The notes under the pieces were generated by a model. It did no database searches, was not told the DNA's origin, and saw only the letters and a program-made list of their open reading frames with translations. A DNA stretch of 64,000 bases from CAJQQY01 sp964564545. Lineage in GTDB: Bacteria > Bacteroidota > Bacteroidia > Chitinophagales > Saprospiraceae. The stretch covers positions 1 to 64,000 of the forward strand of contig CAZMBP010000026.1 of assembly GCA_964564545.1 (NCBI GenBank), in the 5' to 3' direction. A program made the translations under genes and the position numbers. Positions 55,305 to 63,754 of this stretch are shown piece by piece (position 1 is the stretch's first letter; every line of letters begins with the position of its first letter).

Positions 55305-55430
55305 AATATTTGGTTTTTATTATTTTGTAAATGAATTGTTATTAAATATTGGAAAGAGCGAACGCTCTTTTGCATCCGCTCTTTCACACTACTAATCCAA
55401 AAAATAAGTTTCTTGGAGCGTCATTGATCT

Positions 55431-55604
55431 TTATTTACCTATTGGGAAAGCTACTCCGACTGTAAAACTAAAACCACGGTTATTGATTTTATCTGGCTCA
55501 GGGCTAGGAGTTTCTTCATATTTTATAGCATCAGTAAAATCCATATTATATCTCGCATCCACCACAACGTTTACTACATCAATTAAAAATTTTAAATTTT
55601 TCAT
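55431..55604 (-). pseudogene. Remnant or truncated outer-membrane beta-barrel protein (C-terminal part only)
   Basis: The 57-residue frame (MKNLKFLIDVVNVVVDARYNMDF...) ends in 'NNRGFSFTVGVAFPIGK', which resembles the last strands of PorT-type outer-membrane beta-barrel proteins. No signal peptide or N-terminal barrel is present. It may be what remains after an internal deletion; yet its upstream region carries two FNR-like sites, so it could also be a short expressed gene. Confidence 0.5.
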
Positions 55605-55658
55605 AATTGTTTTTTTAAAAGTCATGTCAAAGATGTGGTGATTCCTTTTTGAAAAAAA

Positions 55659-55706
55659 TGAGTTTTATCAAAAAAAAAAATGATTAATGTCAAGTGACAA
55701 AAATCA
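55659..55706. promoter_or_regulatory. Two FNR/CRP-like sites upstream of the 55.4-kb ORF
   Basis: TGAG-TTTT-ATCA at 55659-55670 and TGAC-AAAA-ATCA at 55695-55706 match the half-site spacing of the FNR consensus (TTGAT-N4-ATCAA). They lie 55 and 91 bp upstream of the ATG at 55604. Confidence 0.55.
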
Positions 55707-55716
55707 TAAATAAAAA

Positions 55717-55756
55717 AAGTAAAGCCTGACATTAAAAAAATATCAGGCTTTACTTT
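55717..55756. terminator. Intrinsic terminator downstream of the PAS kinase
   Basis: AAAGTAAAGCCTGA (55717-55730) pairs with TCAGGCTTTACTTT (55743-55756); it ends the kinase transcript on the minus strand. Confidence 0.82.
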
Positions 55757-55810
55757 ATAATTGATAAGGAGGCTTTTATTAAATCATCATGATAGTATAT
55801 TTTCACGCAA

Positions 55811-57736
55811 TCAATTTTTCCCATTCGGAATTTCTACAAAAAAAGTGGTTCCTTCTCCTTCTTTACTTTCAAACCAAATTTTTCCATTCATCAACCTCAA
55901 ATATCTGGTTACAATAGTCAATCCCAAACCTGTCCCCTGAATATTCGTTACATTATTTGCTCTAAAAAATCGAGTGAACATATTTTTTTGTTCTGATTCG
56001 GGAATTCCAATTCCATAATCTACCACTTGTATTTTCAATTTCCCATTCTCATTTTGAGTTTTTAATTCTATATTTTTTTCTTCAGGGGAATATTTAATTG
56101 CATTGGATAACAAATTAATTAAAATGTTTTTCAGTAAATGTTCATCCGTAATTATATTGTTAGAGCCATGATGATAATGTACTATTTTTTGACCTTTTTT
56201 AGCAGTAAGATTTACTTCTTCAATTATTTGATTAATGTAACCTTCTATTTTAAACTCCGAAGGACTAAACCTAATTTTCCCCGATTCCAATTTTTCCAAT
56301 GAAAGAAAATCATTTAGAATCATTGTTAAATTTCGAACAGAAGATTCAATTCGTTTAATATGCTTCATTCTTTTTTCTTGCTGCTCACCTTGCTCATACA
56401 GCCCAATCAAATTAGCAGAAGATAAAATAGAACTTAATGGTGTTCGAAATTCATGCGACGCCATTGAAACGAAACGAGATTTTAGCTCGCTTAACTCTCT
56501 TTCTTTTTCTAGGGCATTTTTAAGTTTGGCTTCGCTAGCTTTTAATTCCTGAGTTCGTTCTATTATTTTCCCTTCCATTTCATTAGCTTGCTTCACCATT
56601 TTCAATTCATATTTTTTCCGTTCAGAAATATCCAAAACAATCGCCACAAATACCGGTTGGGTTCCCAATTTGGAATATTGCAAATGAACTTCTACAGGAT
56701 AGGTTGTTTTATCTTTTCGTTTATGAATCGTTTCAATTAATAATTTATTCACCTTGTTGTTTTTCAAAGGAAGAATCAATTCTACGAATTTTGTTTCATC
56801 AAATTCTGGTTTAATCTCCACAGGAGTCATCGACTGCATTTCTTCTAAGGTATATCCTAAATTATTTATTGCTCCTTTATTAACTTGAATAAAGTTTAAG
56901 GTCTCGGCATCAAAAATGAAAATTTCATTCAATGATTCATCAACAATTCTTGAAATATCTTCAAAAATATTTTGTGCTTTTTTGAGAGCTGTAACATCTT
57001 GCACTACTCCAATAATTTTGTAGGAATTCCTATGTTTGTCAAATTTCAAATTACGCTTCACTTCCAAATATTTTAATCCATCCTTCTTTGTAATTATCCG
57101 ATATCCAAAATTATATCCTTTCTTTTCAGCTAACATCTTTTGATGGTAATCTAAAACCATTTGTTTATCATCTGGATGAATTAGGTCAATCCCATCTTTT
57201 AAATAATAAGCCTTCTTCGATGATTCTAAGCCAAAAATTCTAAGCATCTCATCAGACATTTTTAGCTCCTCTGTTCCCATATCAATTTCAAAACTTCCCA
57301 CATGTGCCAACTTTTGTGCTTCCTCCAAAATTTCTTTTCCCTCTTTCATTTCTTTCAACATATTCTGCTGAACACTATCATCACTTATATAGGCAATATT
57401 ATATAGAGACCCATTAAATTTTATGTGACTTAAATTTACCTCTACTGGAAATTCAGAACCATCTTTTCGCAAACCATACAATTCTAAATTTTCTCCCATA
57501 CATCGAGGAACAGGATTTTCCTGATATTCATGACGATTCTTCACATGTTGAGTTCGATTAGATTCTGGCAAAAGAATTTCTATTGTTTGCGAAATTAATT
57601 CTCCATTTTTATAACCAAATAAATTTTCAGAAAAAGAATTCGCTCGTATTATTTCTCCTTTAGCATCCACCACCACAATACCAATTGTTGCTTCCTCAAA
57701 CATTGTCTCTAGCATTTTAAGTTTGTTCATTGCCAC
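55811..57736 (-). CDS. PAS-domain sensor histidine kinase
   Basis: The 641-residue protein has no membrane helix. It has three PAS domains (~8-125, ~140-255 and ~258-375; 'IGIVVVDAKGEIIRANSFSENLFGY', 'GYRIITKKDGLKYLEVKR', 'ISDDS'/'DVTALKK'/'DISERKKY' PAC motifs), a short coiled coil, HisKA with His428 (FVSMASHEFRTPLSSIL) and HATPase_c ('DYGIGIPESEQKNMFTRFFR', 'GTGLGLTIVTRY'). It is probably a cytoplasmic redox or metabolite sensor. No response regulator is adjacent. Its promoter region has an FNR-like site. Confidence 0.92.
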   Translation of the reverse strand: MAMNKLKMLETMFEEATIGIVVVDAKGEIIRANSFSENLFGYKNGELISQTIEILLPESNRTQHVKNRHEYQENPVPRCMGENLELYGLRKDGSEFPVEVNLSHIKFNGSLYNIAYISDDSVQQNMLKEMKEGKEILEEAQKLAHVGSFEIDMGTEELKMSDEMLRIFGLESSKKAYYLKDGIDLIHPDDKQMVLDYHQKMLAEKKGYNFGYRIITKKDGLKYLEVKRNLKFDKHRNSYKIIGVVQDVTALKKAQNIFEDISRIVDESLNEIFIFDAETLNFIQVNKGAINNLGYTLEEMQSMTPVEIKPEFDETKFVELILPLKNNKVNKLLIETIHKRKDKTTYPVEVHLQYSKLGTQPVFVAIVLDISERKKYELKMVKQANEMEGKIIERTQELKASEAKLKNALEKERELSELKSRFVSMASHEFRTPLSSILSSANLIGLYEQGEQQEKRMKHIKRIESSVRNLTMILNDFLSLEKLESGKIRFSPSEFKIEGYINQIIEEVNLTAKKGQKIVHYHHGSNNIITDEHLLKNILINLLSNAIKYSPEEKNIELKTQNENGKLKIQVVDYGIGIPESEQKNMFTRFFRANNVTNIQGTGLGLTIVTRYLRLMNGKIWFESKEGEGTTFFVEIPNGKN

Positions 57737-57798
57737 TTGGTTTTTGTTTTATAAAAAAATTAGTAGTTAGTAATTTATGAGAAAAATCAATATGAATT

Positions 57799-57810
57799 TG
57801 ATGAAAATCA
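57799..57810. promoter_or_regulatory. FNR/CRP-like site upstream of the PAS kinase
   Basis: TGAT-GAAA-ATCA at 57799-57810 lies 63 bp upstream of the kinase ATG in the divergent region shared with ppsA. Confidence 0.6.
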
Positions 57811-57870
57811 TTTCCCTTTTTTCCTTTTCATCTTAAATTGTAAGTTAAAAATAATAACCCTTTCACATGG

Positions 57871-57882
57871 TGATGAAAATCA
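57871..57882. promoter_or_regulatory. FNR/CRP-like site upstream of ppsA
   Basis: TGAT-GAAA-ATCA at 57871-57882 lies 47 bp before the ppsA ATG at 57929. Confidence 0.6.
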
Positions 57883-57928
57883 TAATTAAAAGAAACCAGT
57901 ATTATTAACTTTTTTAAAGTTAGAGATC

Positions 57929-60331
57929 ATGACTAGGCATATTCTTGATTTTAACCAGATCAATATCAATGATGTAAATAAGGTAGGTGGCAAAAATGCA
58001 TCTATTGGAGAAATGTTTCAAAATTTGAACTCCAAAGGAATCTTAGTTCCAGATGGATTTGCTGTTACAGCTAGTGCCTATCGAAAATTTATATCAGAAA
58101 ACTTTTTAGAAGGCTCTCTAAAAAAAGTATTTGAAAAATTAGATAGAGAAAATTTTTCAAACCTTAATGACATAGGAAAGGAGGCACGACAATTAATCGC
58201 AAAAGGAGATATCCCTTATGACATACAAGTAGCTATTCTTTCTGCTTATCGAAACTTAGAAGTGCGACTGGAAGCGGAATGCTCTTTAGCGGTAAGAAGT
58301 AGTGCTACAGCAGAAGACTTACCTGAAGCAAGTTTCGCCGGACAGCAAGAAAGTTTTCTCAACATAAAAGGTGATGACCAATTGATAAAAGCATGTCTTG
58401 ATTGCTATGTTTCTCTTTTTACTGACCGTGCCATCAAATACCGAGAGGACATGGGTTTTGACCATTTGGAGGTAGCACTTTCTATTGGGATTCAGCAAAT
58501 GGTTCGGTCTGATTTAGCTTGTGCAGGAGTTGGTTTTACACTCGAACCAGATAGTGGTTTTCGAGATGTGGTTGTACTGACGAGTGCTTGGGGACTAGGT
58601 GAGAATGTGGTCAAGGGTAGAATCGAACCTGATGAATTTTTGGTATTTAAACCTACTTTAAAAACTAAAAAACAAAGTGTTATTTCTAAAAAACTGGGCA
58701 GTAAAAAAGAAATGCTCATTTATAATAAAAATAATATCTTGGGGAAATCCACACTCAACATTCCTACTCCTTCAGAAAAACAAAAACAGTTTACACTTAC
58801 GAATGAAGAAGTCGAGCAATTGGCAAAATGGGCAGTACTCATTGAAGATCATTACCAAATACCAATGGATATCGAATGGGCAAAAGATGGTATCACAGAT
58901 AAATTATACATCGTACAAGCACGTCCTGAAACTGTTCATGCAAATATTAATAACAATGTATTTACAATTTTTAAATTAAAAGAAAAAGGTCGAGTGCTTA
59001 GCTCAGGAAGTGGCTTAGGGAATAAAATAACTTCTGGAAAAGCTCGGATCTTAAATACACCTAAAGATGCTCATTTGCTTCAAAAAGGGGAAGTCTTAGT
59101 TACTTATTCTACTGATCCAGATTGGGATCCGATACTTAAAAAAGCTGCAGCAGTCATCACCGACTCTGGTGGTCGAACTAGTCATGCTGCCATCGTCGCA
59201 CGAGAATTGGGTGCAGTTGCAGTAGTTGGAACTACCGATGGAACTTCAAAAATTAAAGATGGACAAATGGTTACCGTTTCTTCTGCCGAAGGAAAAACAG
59301 GATTCGTTTATGATGGAATTTTGGAGTGGGAAGAAAAAAACATTCCACTTGATAATATTCAAAAAACCAAAACTGAGACAATGCTTATTCTCGGAGATCC
59401 TGATCGAGCGTTTCAATATGCAATGCTCCCTAATGATGGCATTGGTTTGATGCGAGTAGAATTTGTTATTAATAATTCCATCCTTACTCACCCGATGGCG
59501 TTGGTAAAGTTTGATGAATTGGAAGATGAAACTGCTCGTCAAGAAATTGAAAAATTAACTGAAGGGTATGTTCAAAAAACGGATTACTTTATTGATAAAT
59601 TTTCACAAGCTGTTGGAACTATTGCTGCTGCATTTTATCCAAAAGATGTGATTGTAAGAATGAGTGATTTTAAATCTAATGAGTATGCTAACCTCATCGG
59701 TGGCCAACAATTTGAACCTAAAGAACAAAATCCAATGCTTGGTTTTAGAGGAGCGTCAAGATATTATCATGAAAATTATCAAGAAGGATTTCGACTTGAA
59801 TGTGAGGCAATGAAAGTGGTTAGAAATAAAATGGGATTGACCAATGTCAAATTAATGATTCCATTTTGCAGAACTGTAGAAGAAGGGAAAAAGGTCGTGG
59901 ATTTGATGGCAAGTTATGGTTTAAAAAGAGGGGAAAACGGTTTGGAAATTTACACCATGATCGAGATACCGAGTAATGTTATTTTAGCCAATGAATTTGC
60001 CAAAGTCTTTGATGGGTTTTCTATCGGTACGAATGATTTAACTCAACTTGCGCTGGGCTTGGATAGAGATAATGGGTTGATCAGTAACTTATTTGATGAA
60101 AACAATCCTGCAGTTAAACAACTAATTATAAATTCAATAAAAGCTGCAAAAGAAAACAACATCAAAATCGGATTATGCGGCCAAGCTCCTAGTGACTTCC
60201 CTGAATTTGCACAATTTTTAGTAGAGGCTGGCATCGATAGCATTTCTTTTAATGCTGATGCTTTACTACAAGGCTTAGAAAACATCAAAAAAGCAGAGGT
60301 GGGTTTTTTAGTAAAAAAACAAAACAGATAA
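57929..60331 (+). CDS. ppsA: Phosphoenolpyruvate synthase (pyruvate, water dikinase)
   Basis: The 800-residue length is close to E. coli PpsA (792). The order is an N-terminal ATP-grasp domain ('GKNASIGEMFQNL', 'SLAVRSSATAEDLPEASFAGQQESFLN'), a phosphohistidine domain with His419 ('DSGGRTSHAAIVARELG'), and a C-terminal PEP-binding TIM barrel ('IGLMRVEFVI', 'NPMLGFRGASRYY', 'SIGTNDLTQLALGLDRD', GLCGQAPSD). It makes PEP from pyruvate and ATP for gluconeogenesis. It is divergent from the PAS kinase, with FNR-like sites in the shared region. Confidence 0.97.
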   Translation: MTRHILDFNQININDVNKVGGKNASIGEMFQNLNSKGILVPDGFAVTASAYRKFISENFLEGSLKKVFEKLDRENFSNLNDIGKEARQLIAKGDIPYDIQVAILSAYRNLEVRLEAECSLAVRSSATAEDLPEASFAGQQESFLNIKGDDQLIKACLDCYVSLFTDRAIKYREDMGFDHLEVALSIGIQQMVRSDLACAGVGFTLEPDSGFRDVVVLTSAWGLGENVVKGRIEPDEFLVFKPTLKTKKQSVISKKLGSKKEMLIYNKNNILGKSTLNIPTPSEKQKQFTLTNEEVEQLAKWAVLIEDHYQIPMDIEWAKDGITDKLYIVQARPETVHANINNNVFTIFKLKEKGRVLSSGSGLGNKITSGKARILNTPKDAHLLQKGEVLVTYSTDPDWDPILKKAAAVITDSGGRTSHAAIVARELGAVAVVGTTDGTSKIKDGQMVTVSSAEGKTGFVYDGILEWEEKNIPLDNIQKTKTETMLILGDPDRAFQYAMLPNDGIGLMRVEFVINNSILTHPMALVKFDELEDETARQEIEKLTEGYVQKTDYFIDKFSQAVGTIAAAFYPKDVIVRMSDFKSNEYANLIGGQQFEPKEQNPMLGFRGASRYYHENYQEGFRLECEAMKVVRNKMGLTNVKLMIPFCRTVEEGKKVVDLMASYGLKRGENGLEIYTMIEIPSNVILANEFAKVFDGFSIGTNDLTQLALGLDRDNGLISNLFDENNPAVKQLIINSIKAAKENNIKIGLCGQAPSDFPEFAQFLVEAGIDSISFNADALLQGLENIKKAEVGFLVKKQNR

Positions 60332-60363
60332 CAATACATTTGCAAAAATACTAAAGTTTTATT

Positions 60364-60549
60364 TTAACGCTTCCCAAAGTTAAAAATTAAGTGTTGTAAC
60401 TCCTCTATATCCTTTTGTTTTTGAGTTAGAGTTTTACGTCTAGGCGTCATAGGTTGTCCTTTGAATGATTCTAACTCCATGGAAGTTTTATACATCAATT
60501 CTTCCATTGCTTCCAATAAAACGGTGCGATATTTATTATCAATTTCCAT
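60364..60549 (-). CDS. Small hypothetical protein
   Basis: The 61-residue, highly charged, probably alpha-helical protein (MEIDNKYRTVLLEAMEELMY... LTQKQKDIEELQHLIFNFGKR) has no membrane helix. I know no family. Support comes from protein-like composition, placement between ppsA and an FNR-like palindrome, and lack of overlap with other genes. Confidence 0.6.
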   Translation of the reverse strand: MEIDNKYRTVLLEAMEELMYKTSMELESFKGQPMTPRRKTLTQKQKDIEELQHLIFNFGKR

Positions 60550-60643
60550 AACTAGATTTTATTAGTAATTATATTGTTATAAAAATAAAACTCAATTAAA
60601 ATTTTAGTTAGGAACTAAGCTATTAAAATGAGAGGATGGGAAC

Positions 60644-60659
60644 GATGATAATTATCATC
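60644..60659. promoter_or_regulatory. Perfect 16-bp palindrome, FNR/CRP-like
   Basis: GATGATAATTATCATC is a perfect palindrome containing TGAT-AATT-ATCA (60646-60657). It lies about 97 bp upstream of the ATG at 60549. Confidence 0.6.
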
Positions 60660-60759
60660 ATTTTTAGAAAGTTTTGTCACCTTTTTTTTCAAAAAAAAAT
60701 TTAATGATTACTCACAATTCTCTCTAGCCAATGGGGTGAACTGTTTCATATAAAAGTCA

Positions 60760-60802
60760 CTAAGAACGCAAAGATGTAATTATCAACTCTTTGCGTTCTT
60801 AG
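60760..60802. repeat. Inverted repeat of the CTAAGAACGCAAAGA type
   Basis: CTAAGAACGCAAAGA (60760-60774) pairs exactly with TCTTTGCGTTCTTAG (60788-60802), extended with one mismatch to 19 bp, and followed by CTTTGCGTGAAAC. This looks like a dispersed intergenic repeat. It lies downstream of the DUF6629 gene. Confidence 0.7.
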
Positions 60803-60828
60803 CGACCTTTGCGTGAAACTCTCTTTTG

Positions 60829-61518
60829 CTATTCGAGTTTATGGGAGATTTTTCTAACATCCTCAGATGTCTTTTTCTGAGCTTCTAATATAATTACCAA
60901 CACTACTATACTTGATACTGCTCCAAAAAAACACCAAACCGAAATCAAATATCCTGCAAAAAATATTTTAGAAAAAACATATGACACTAAATTGATTACT
61001 CCCAAGTACCACATTTTTTTTACACTCGAAACAAAGTGAGGAAAAACGGTAGAAGCCAAATAAAAAACAGCAAACACCCAGACCCAATCAGTTTGAAAAT
61101 CTCGATCGTACCTTATATGATAATCACTAATCTGTGCAGACATATTGTAATTCGCTAATATGTAAATTAATACGATCGCAATAACAACCCCATTTATCAA
61201 AAGTCCTTTTAGTATTTTTTTTCGTTGAGGATCTTGTTCAAGTTTTATCATGAAAAAAGGAATGAAAACCGGCCAAACTACCCACGCAAAAACCAAGAAT
61301 GCATAAACTGCTTTTGATAACCACATCGAAGCAAATTCTCCTTCAGGATTGGAAAGTGCCATCCATACTACACCTTCTATAAACTGTTGAATAGCAAACA
61401 ACATTGGTGTCAATGCAAATATTTTCATCGAAGAGGTCTTCGCTCTATCTAAAGCAACTGCACCTACGCCCCCCAGAACTGCACTTGCTATAAAACTTGT
61501 ACTTGCTGAAAAACACAT
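60829..61518 (-). CDS. DUF6629 family membrane protein
   Basis: The 229-residue protein begins MCFSASTSFIASAVLGGVGA, the typical start of DUF6629 proteins, and has about seven hydrophobic segments through residue 210, ending in a charged tail. 'FAIQQFIEGVVWMAL' is also characteristic. Function unknown; the predicted place is the inner membrane. An FNR-like site (61586-61597) lies upstream. Confidence 0.83.
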   Translation of the reverse strand: MCFSASTSFIASAVLGGVGAVALDRAKTSSMKIFALTPMLFAIQQFIEGVVWMALSNPEGEFASMWLSKAVYAFLVFAWVVWPVFIPFFMIKLEQDPQRKKILKGLLINGVVIAIVLIYILANYNMSAQISDYHIRYDRDFQTDWVWVFAVFYLASTVFPHFVSSVKKMWYLGVINLVSYVFSKIFFAGYLISVWCFFGAVSSIVVLVIILEAQKKTSEDVRKISHKLE

Positions 61519-61585
61519 AATGATTTTTATTTAATTAAAAAATATTGCTCCTTCCAAAAATAGGTTTCATCAAATGAAGTAATAG

Positions 61586-61597
61586 TGATTTTTCTCA
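61586..61597. promoter_or_regulatory. FNR/CRP-like site upstream of the DUF6629 gene
   Basis: TGAT-TTTT-CTCA (61586-61597) is a one-mismatch version of the motif, 68 bp upstream of the ATG at 61518. Confidence 0.45.
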
Positions 61598-61623
61598 ACT
61601 AGAATTTATAACTTTTATCAGCC

Positions 61624-61657
61624 TGACAAAAATCAAAACGTTTTGTGATAAAAATCA
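61624..61657. promoter_or_regulatory. Two FNR/CRP-like sites in the divergent DUF6629 / 61.7-kb region
   Basis: TGAC-AAAA-ATCA (61624-61635) and TGAT-AAAA-ATCA (61646-61657) lie 90-120 bp upstream of the plus-strand ATG at 61747. Confidence 0.6.
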
Positions 61658-61746
61658 TTAGATTAAAAATCAGATTTCAATATTTTTAGAAGAGATGAGA
61701 AGGTGGTGAGTAAGTTCAATTTTTTAATCATTAAAAATTAACTAGG

Positions 61747-62016
61747 ATGAAAAATAAAACCTTTAAAGATTTTCATAATGAATTATCATGGTCTGTCCGC
61801 ATTCAAGTTTTGATGGCAGTTGGAATTATTATAGGAGCCTTAATATTTGATGCATGGGAAAGCGACTGGGCATTAACGATGTTATTTGCAATTACAATAG
61901 TTTTAGGAGTAGAAAGTTTCGCTTTATCCTTTCGACATCATCCCAAAACTTGGCGATTGATTCGATGGGGATTATTGTTGGCTTTATTGGCTCTTTTATT
62001 AACCAGTTTTTTCTAA
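61747..62016 (+). CDS. Small membrane protein of unknown function
   Basis: The 89-residue protein has three hydrophobic segments ('VRIQVLMAVGIIIGALIFDAW', 'WALTMLFAITIVLGVESFALSF', 'IRWGLLLALLALLLTSFF') and a basic loop RHHPKTWRLIR. No family is recognised. It is convergent with the ZIP transporter gene: their stops are 3 bp apart. FNR-like sites precede it. Confidence 0.65.
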   Translation: MKNKTFKDFHNELSWSVRIQVLMAVGIIIGALIFDAWESDWALTMLFAITIVLGVESFALSFRHHPKTWRLIRWGLLLALLALLLTSFF

Positions 62017-62019
62017 AAG

Positions 62020-62844
62020 CTAACCTAACGCTACATCCAAAACCATCATTGTACTAAACCCAACTAAAGTTGCTAAGCTTACCGTATCTGCATTACCTCC
62101 TAAATGTGCTTCGGGGATCAACTCTTCGATGACCACAAAAATCATTGCGCCTGCTGCAAATGATAAAGCATAAGGCAAAAATGCTTGCATAGAAATTACC
62201 ATAAGAGCACCTGCGACCCCTGCAATTGGTTCTACCATACCTGACATTTGTCCATAAAAAAATGCTTTGCGCCGAGACATTCCTTCTCTTCGAAGTGGAA
62301 CAGATACAGCTGTCCCTTCTGGGAAATTTTGCAATCCAATTCCAATAGCTAATGCTATCGCTGCCCCCAAACTTGCGGAAGGTAATCCATGAACTACCGC
62401 TCCAAAAGCTACTCCAATGGCTAATCCTTCGGGAATGTTGTGCAGCGTGATCGCCAAAACCAAAAGCACACTTCTTTGCCAAGACGTTTTTATTCCTTCT
62501 GATTTTTCCATTTCAAATCCTGGATGAAGGTGTGGTAATATTTTATCCAAAACTGCTAGAAAAATACCGCCACTCATAAAACCAACCAATGCAGGAAACC
62601 ATTCAGGAAAATCGCTGGTCACACTTGCCATCTCAATCGCTGGTGCGAGCAACGACCAAAAACTGGCAGCGATCATCACCCCTGCAGCAAATCCCAACAT
62701 GGCATCTAAAACTTTCTGATTTATTTTTTTGAAAAAGAAAACCAAACCTGCACCAAGAGCAGTTACTCCCCAAGTGAAGAGTGTGGCAATTAGTGCTTGC
62801 TCGGCTGGATGAAGTGGAGAAAGAAGTTTTTCTAATTCAGTCAT
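62020..62844 (-). CDS. ZIP family metal transporter
   Basis: The 274-residue protein has about eight helices. The metal-binding helices IV and V carry 'ITLHNIPEGLAIGVAFGAVVHG' and 'GIGLQNFPEGTAVSVPLRR', the ZIP signature with His, Asn, Pro and Glu ligands. The basic loop between helices III and IV (KILPHLHPGFEMEKSEGIK) is His-containing. It should import zinc or another divalent ion. Two FNR-like sites lie upstream. Confidence 0.92.
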   Translation of the reverse strand: MTELEKLLSPLHPAEQALIATLFTWGVTALGAGLVFFFKKINQKVLDAMLGFAAGVMIAASFWSLLAPAIEMASVTSDFPEWFPALVGFMSGGIFLAVLDKILPHLHPGFEMEKSEGIKTSWQRSVLLVLAITLHNIPEGLAIGVAFGAVVHGLPSASLGAAIALAIGIGLQNFPEGTAVSVPLRREGMSRRKAFFYGQMSGMVEPIAGVAGALMVISMQAFLPYALSFAAGAMIFVVIEELIPEAHLGGNADTVSLATLVGFSTMMVLDVALG

Positions 62845-62890
62845 CTCATTTTTTTAAAGTAAAAATAATATTGGTTTTATGTTTTGAGCA

Positions 62891-62924
62891 TGATAAAAAT
62901 CAACCTAATAGTTGATAAAAATCA
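62891..62924. promoter_or_regulatory. Two FNR/CRP-like sites between the ZIP gene and the coiled-coil gene
   Basis: TGAT-AAAA-ATCA occurs at 62891-62902 and again at 62913-62924. They are 47 bp upstream of the ZIP ATG (62844) and 113 bp upstream of the plus-strand ATG at 63037. Confidence 0.65.
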
Positions 62925-63036
62925 TGACGTAAAAATGAAAGTTAGGATATTTTTGAAAGTGAGAGATAAGCATTATTTATTTGCTTATTCATGCCATTAA
63001 AACCTATTTATTTGATATTTCTAAAAATGTATAAAA

Positions 63037-63648
63037 ATGAGAGACACCACGGATTTAAAAGAAAAAGGAAAACAAACTTTAGAAAGTTTTAGATCATTAA
63101 TGGATGAACTTAGAGTTCAAGCTGCCTTGGGTAAAGCTGAAGCTAAAGAACTTATTGAAGAAGAACGTAAAAACCTTTACGATTATATTAGTAAGGAAAG
63201 AGCTTTATTACGCCAAACTGCACAACTCTCTGTTGAACATGAGCAAGACTTGATGGATAAATTTGCAGCACTACAAAATAAATTAGACAACCCTATTCCT
63301 GATACAAAAAGGAAGTTTGATAATTATAAAAAAATAGTATTGCAACACATCTATGACTTAGAGTTTGCCATCAAAACTGAATCACACGATGTTAGAAAGT
63401 CTCTTCAGAGAAACTTGAATACTTTCAAAACTAAATTGGATGGTTACCGACTCCAAGTTGCCATGAGTGATTATGAGAATCGAGAAAATTTGAATAATCG
63501 AAAATCAGAATTGATCGGACGGATCAACGAGATAAGAAGCATGGTCAAAGATCGACAAGCTGAAGATAAAAAGTGGGAAAATTTTTCAACAGAAGTGTCT
63601 GAATCATATCAGCATTTGAAAAAAGCTTTCTCGGATTTACTTGCTTAA
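63037..63648 (+). CDS. Hypothetical coiled-coil protein
   Basis: The 203-residue protein is almost entirely alpha-helical and charged (MRDTTDLKEKGKQTLESFRSL, 'KFAALQNKLDNPIPDTKRKFDNYKKIV', 'KDRQAEDKKWENFSTEVSES'). There is no signal peptide or membrane helix. I do not recognise a family. It ends before a 19-bp hairpin and the AarF-like gene; FNR-like sites lie upstream. Confidence 0.72.
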   Translation: MRDTTDLKEKGKQTLESFRSLMDELRVQAALGKAEAKELIEEERKNLYDYISKERALLRQTAQLSVEHEQDLMDKFAALQNKLDNPIPDTKRKFDNYKKIVLQHIYDLEFAIKTESHDVRKSLQRNLNTFKTKLDGYRLQVAMSDYENRENLNNRKSELIGRINEIRSMVKDRQAEDKKWENFSTEVSESYQHLKKAFSDLLA

Positions 63649-63687
63649 GAATGATTAAAAAATAATTATAACCATTCCTTAAGTTTT

Positions 63688-63734
63688 AAATTTTGAATGA
63701 TAGAATCTTATGATAATTCTATCATTCAAAATTT
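63688..63734 (+). terminator. Long hairpin (19 bp) between the coiled-coil and AarF-like genes
   Basis: AAATTTTGAATGATAGAAT (63688-63706) pairs exactly with ATTCTATCATTCAAAATTT (63716-63734), and a T-rich run follows. The loop includes an ATG (63710) in frame with the next gene; I treat that ATG as unlikely to start translation. Confidence 0.75.
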
Positions 63735-63754
63735 TTCATTTAAAATTAATTCCT

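Noticed and set aside
63710..63754. ATG 63710 as start of the AarF-like protein
   Set aside because: It sits in the loop of a 19-bp hairpin and the extra residues are encoded by its 3' arm.
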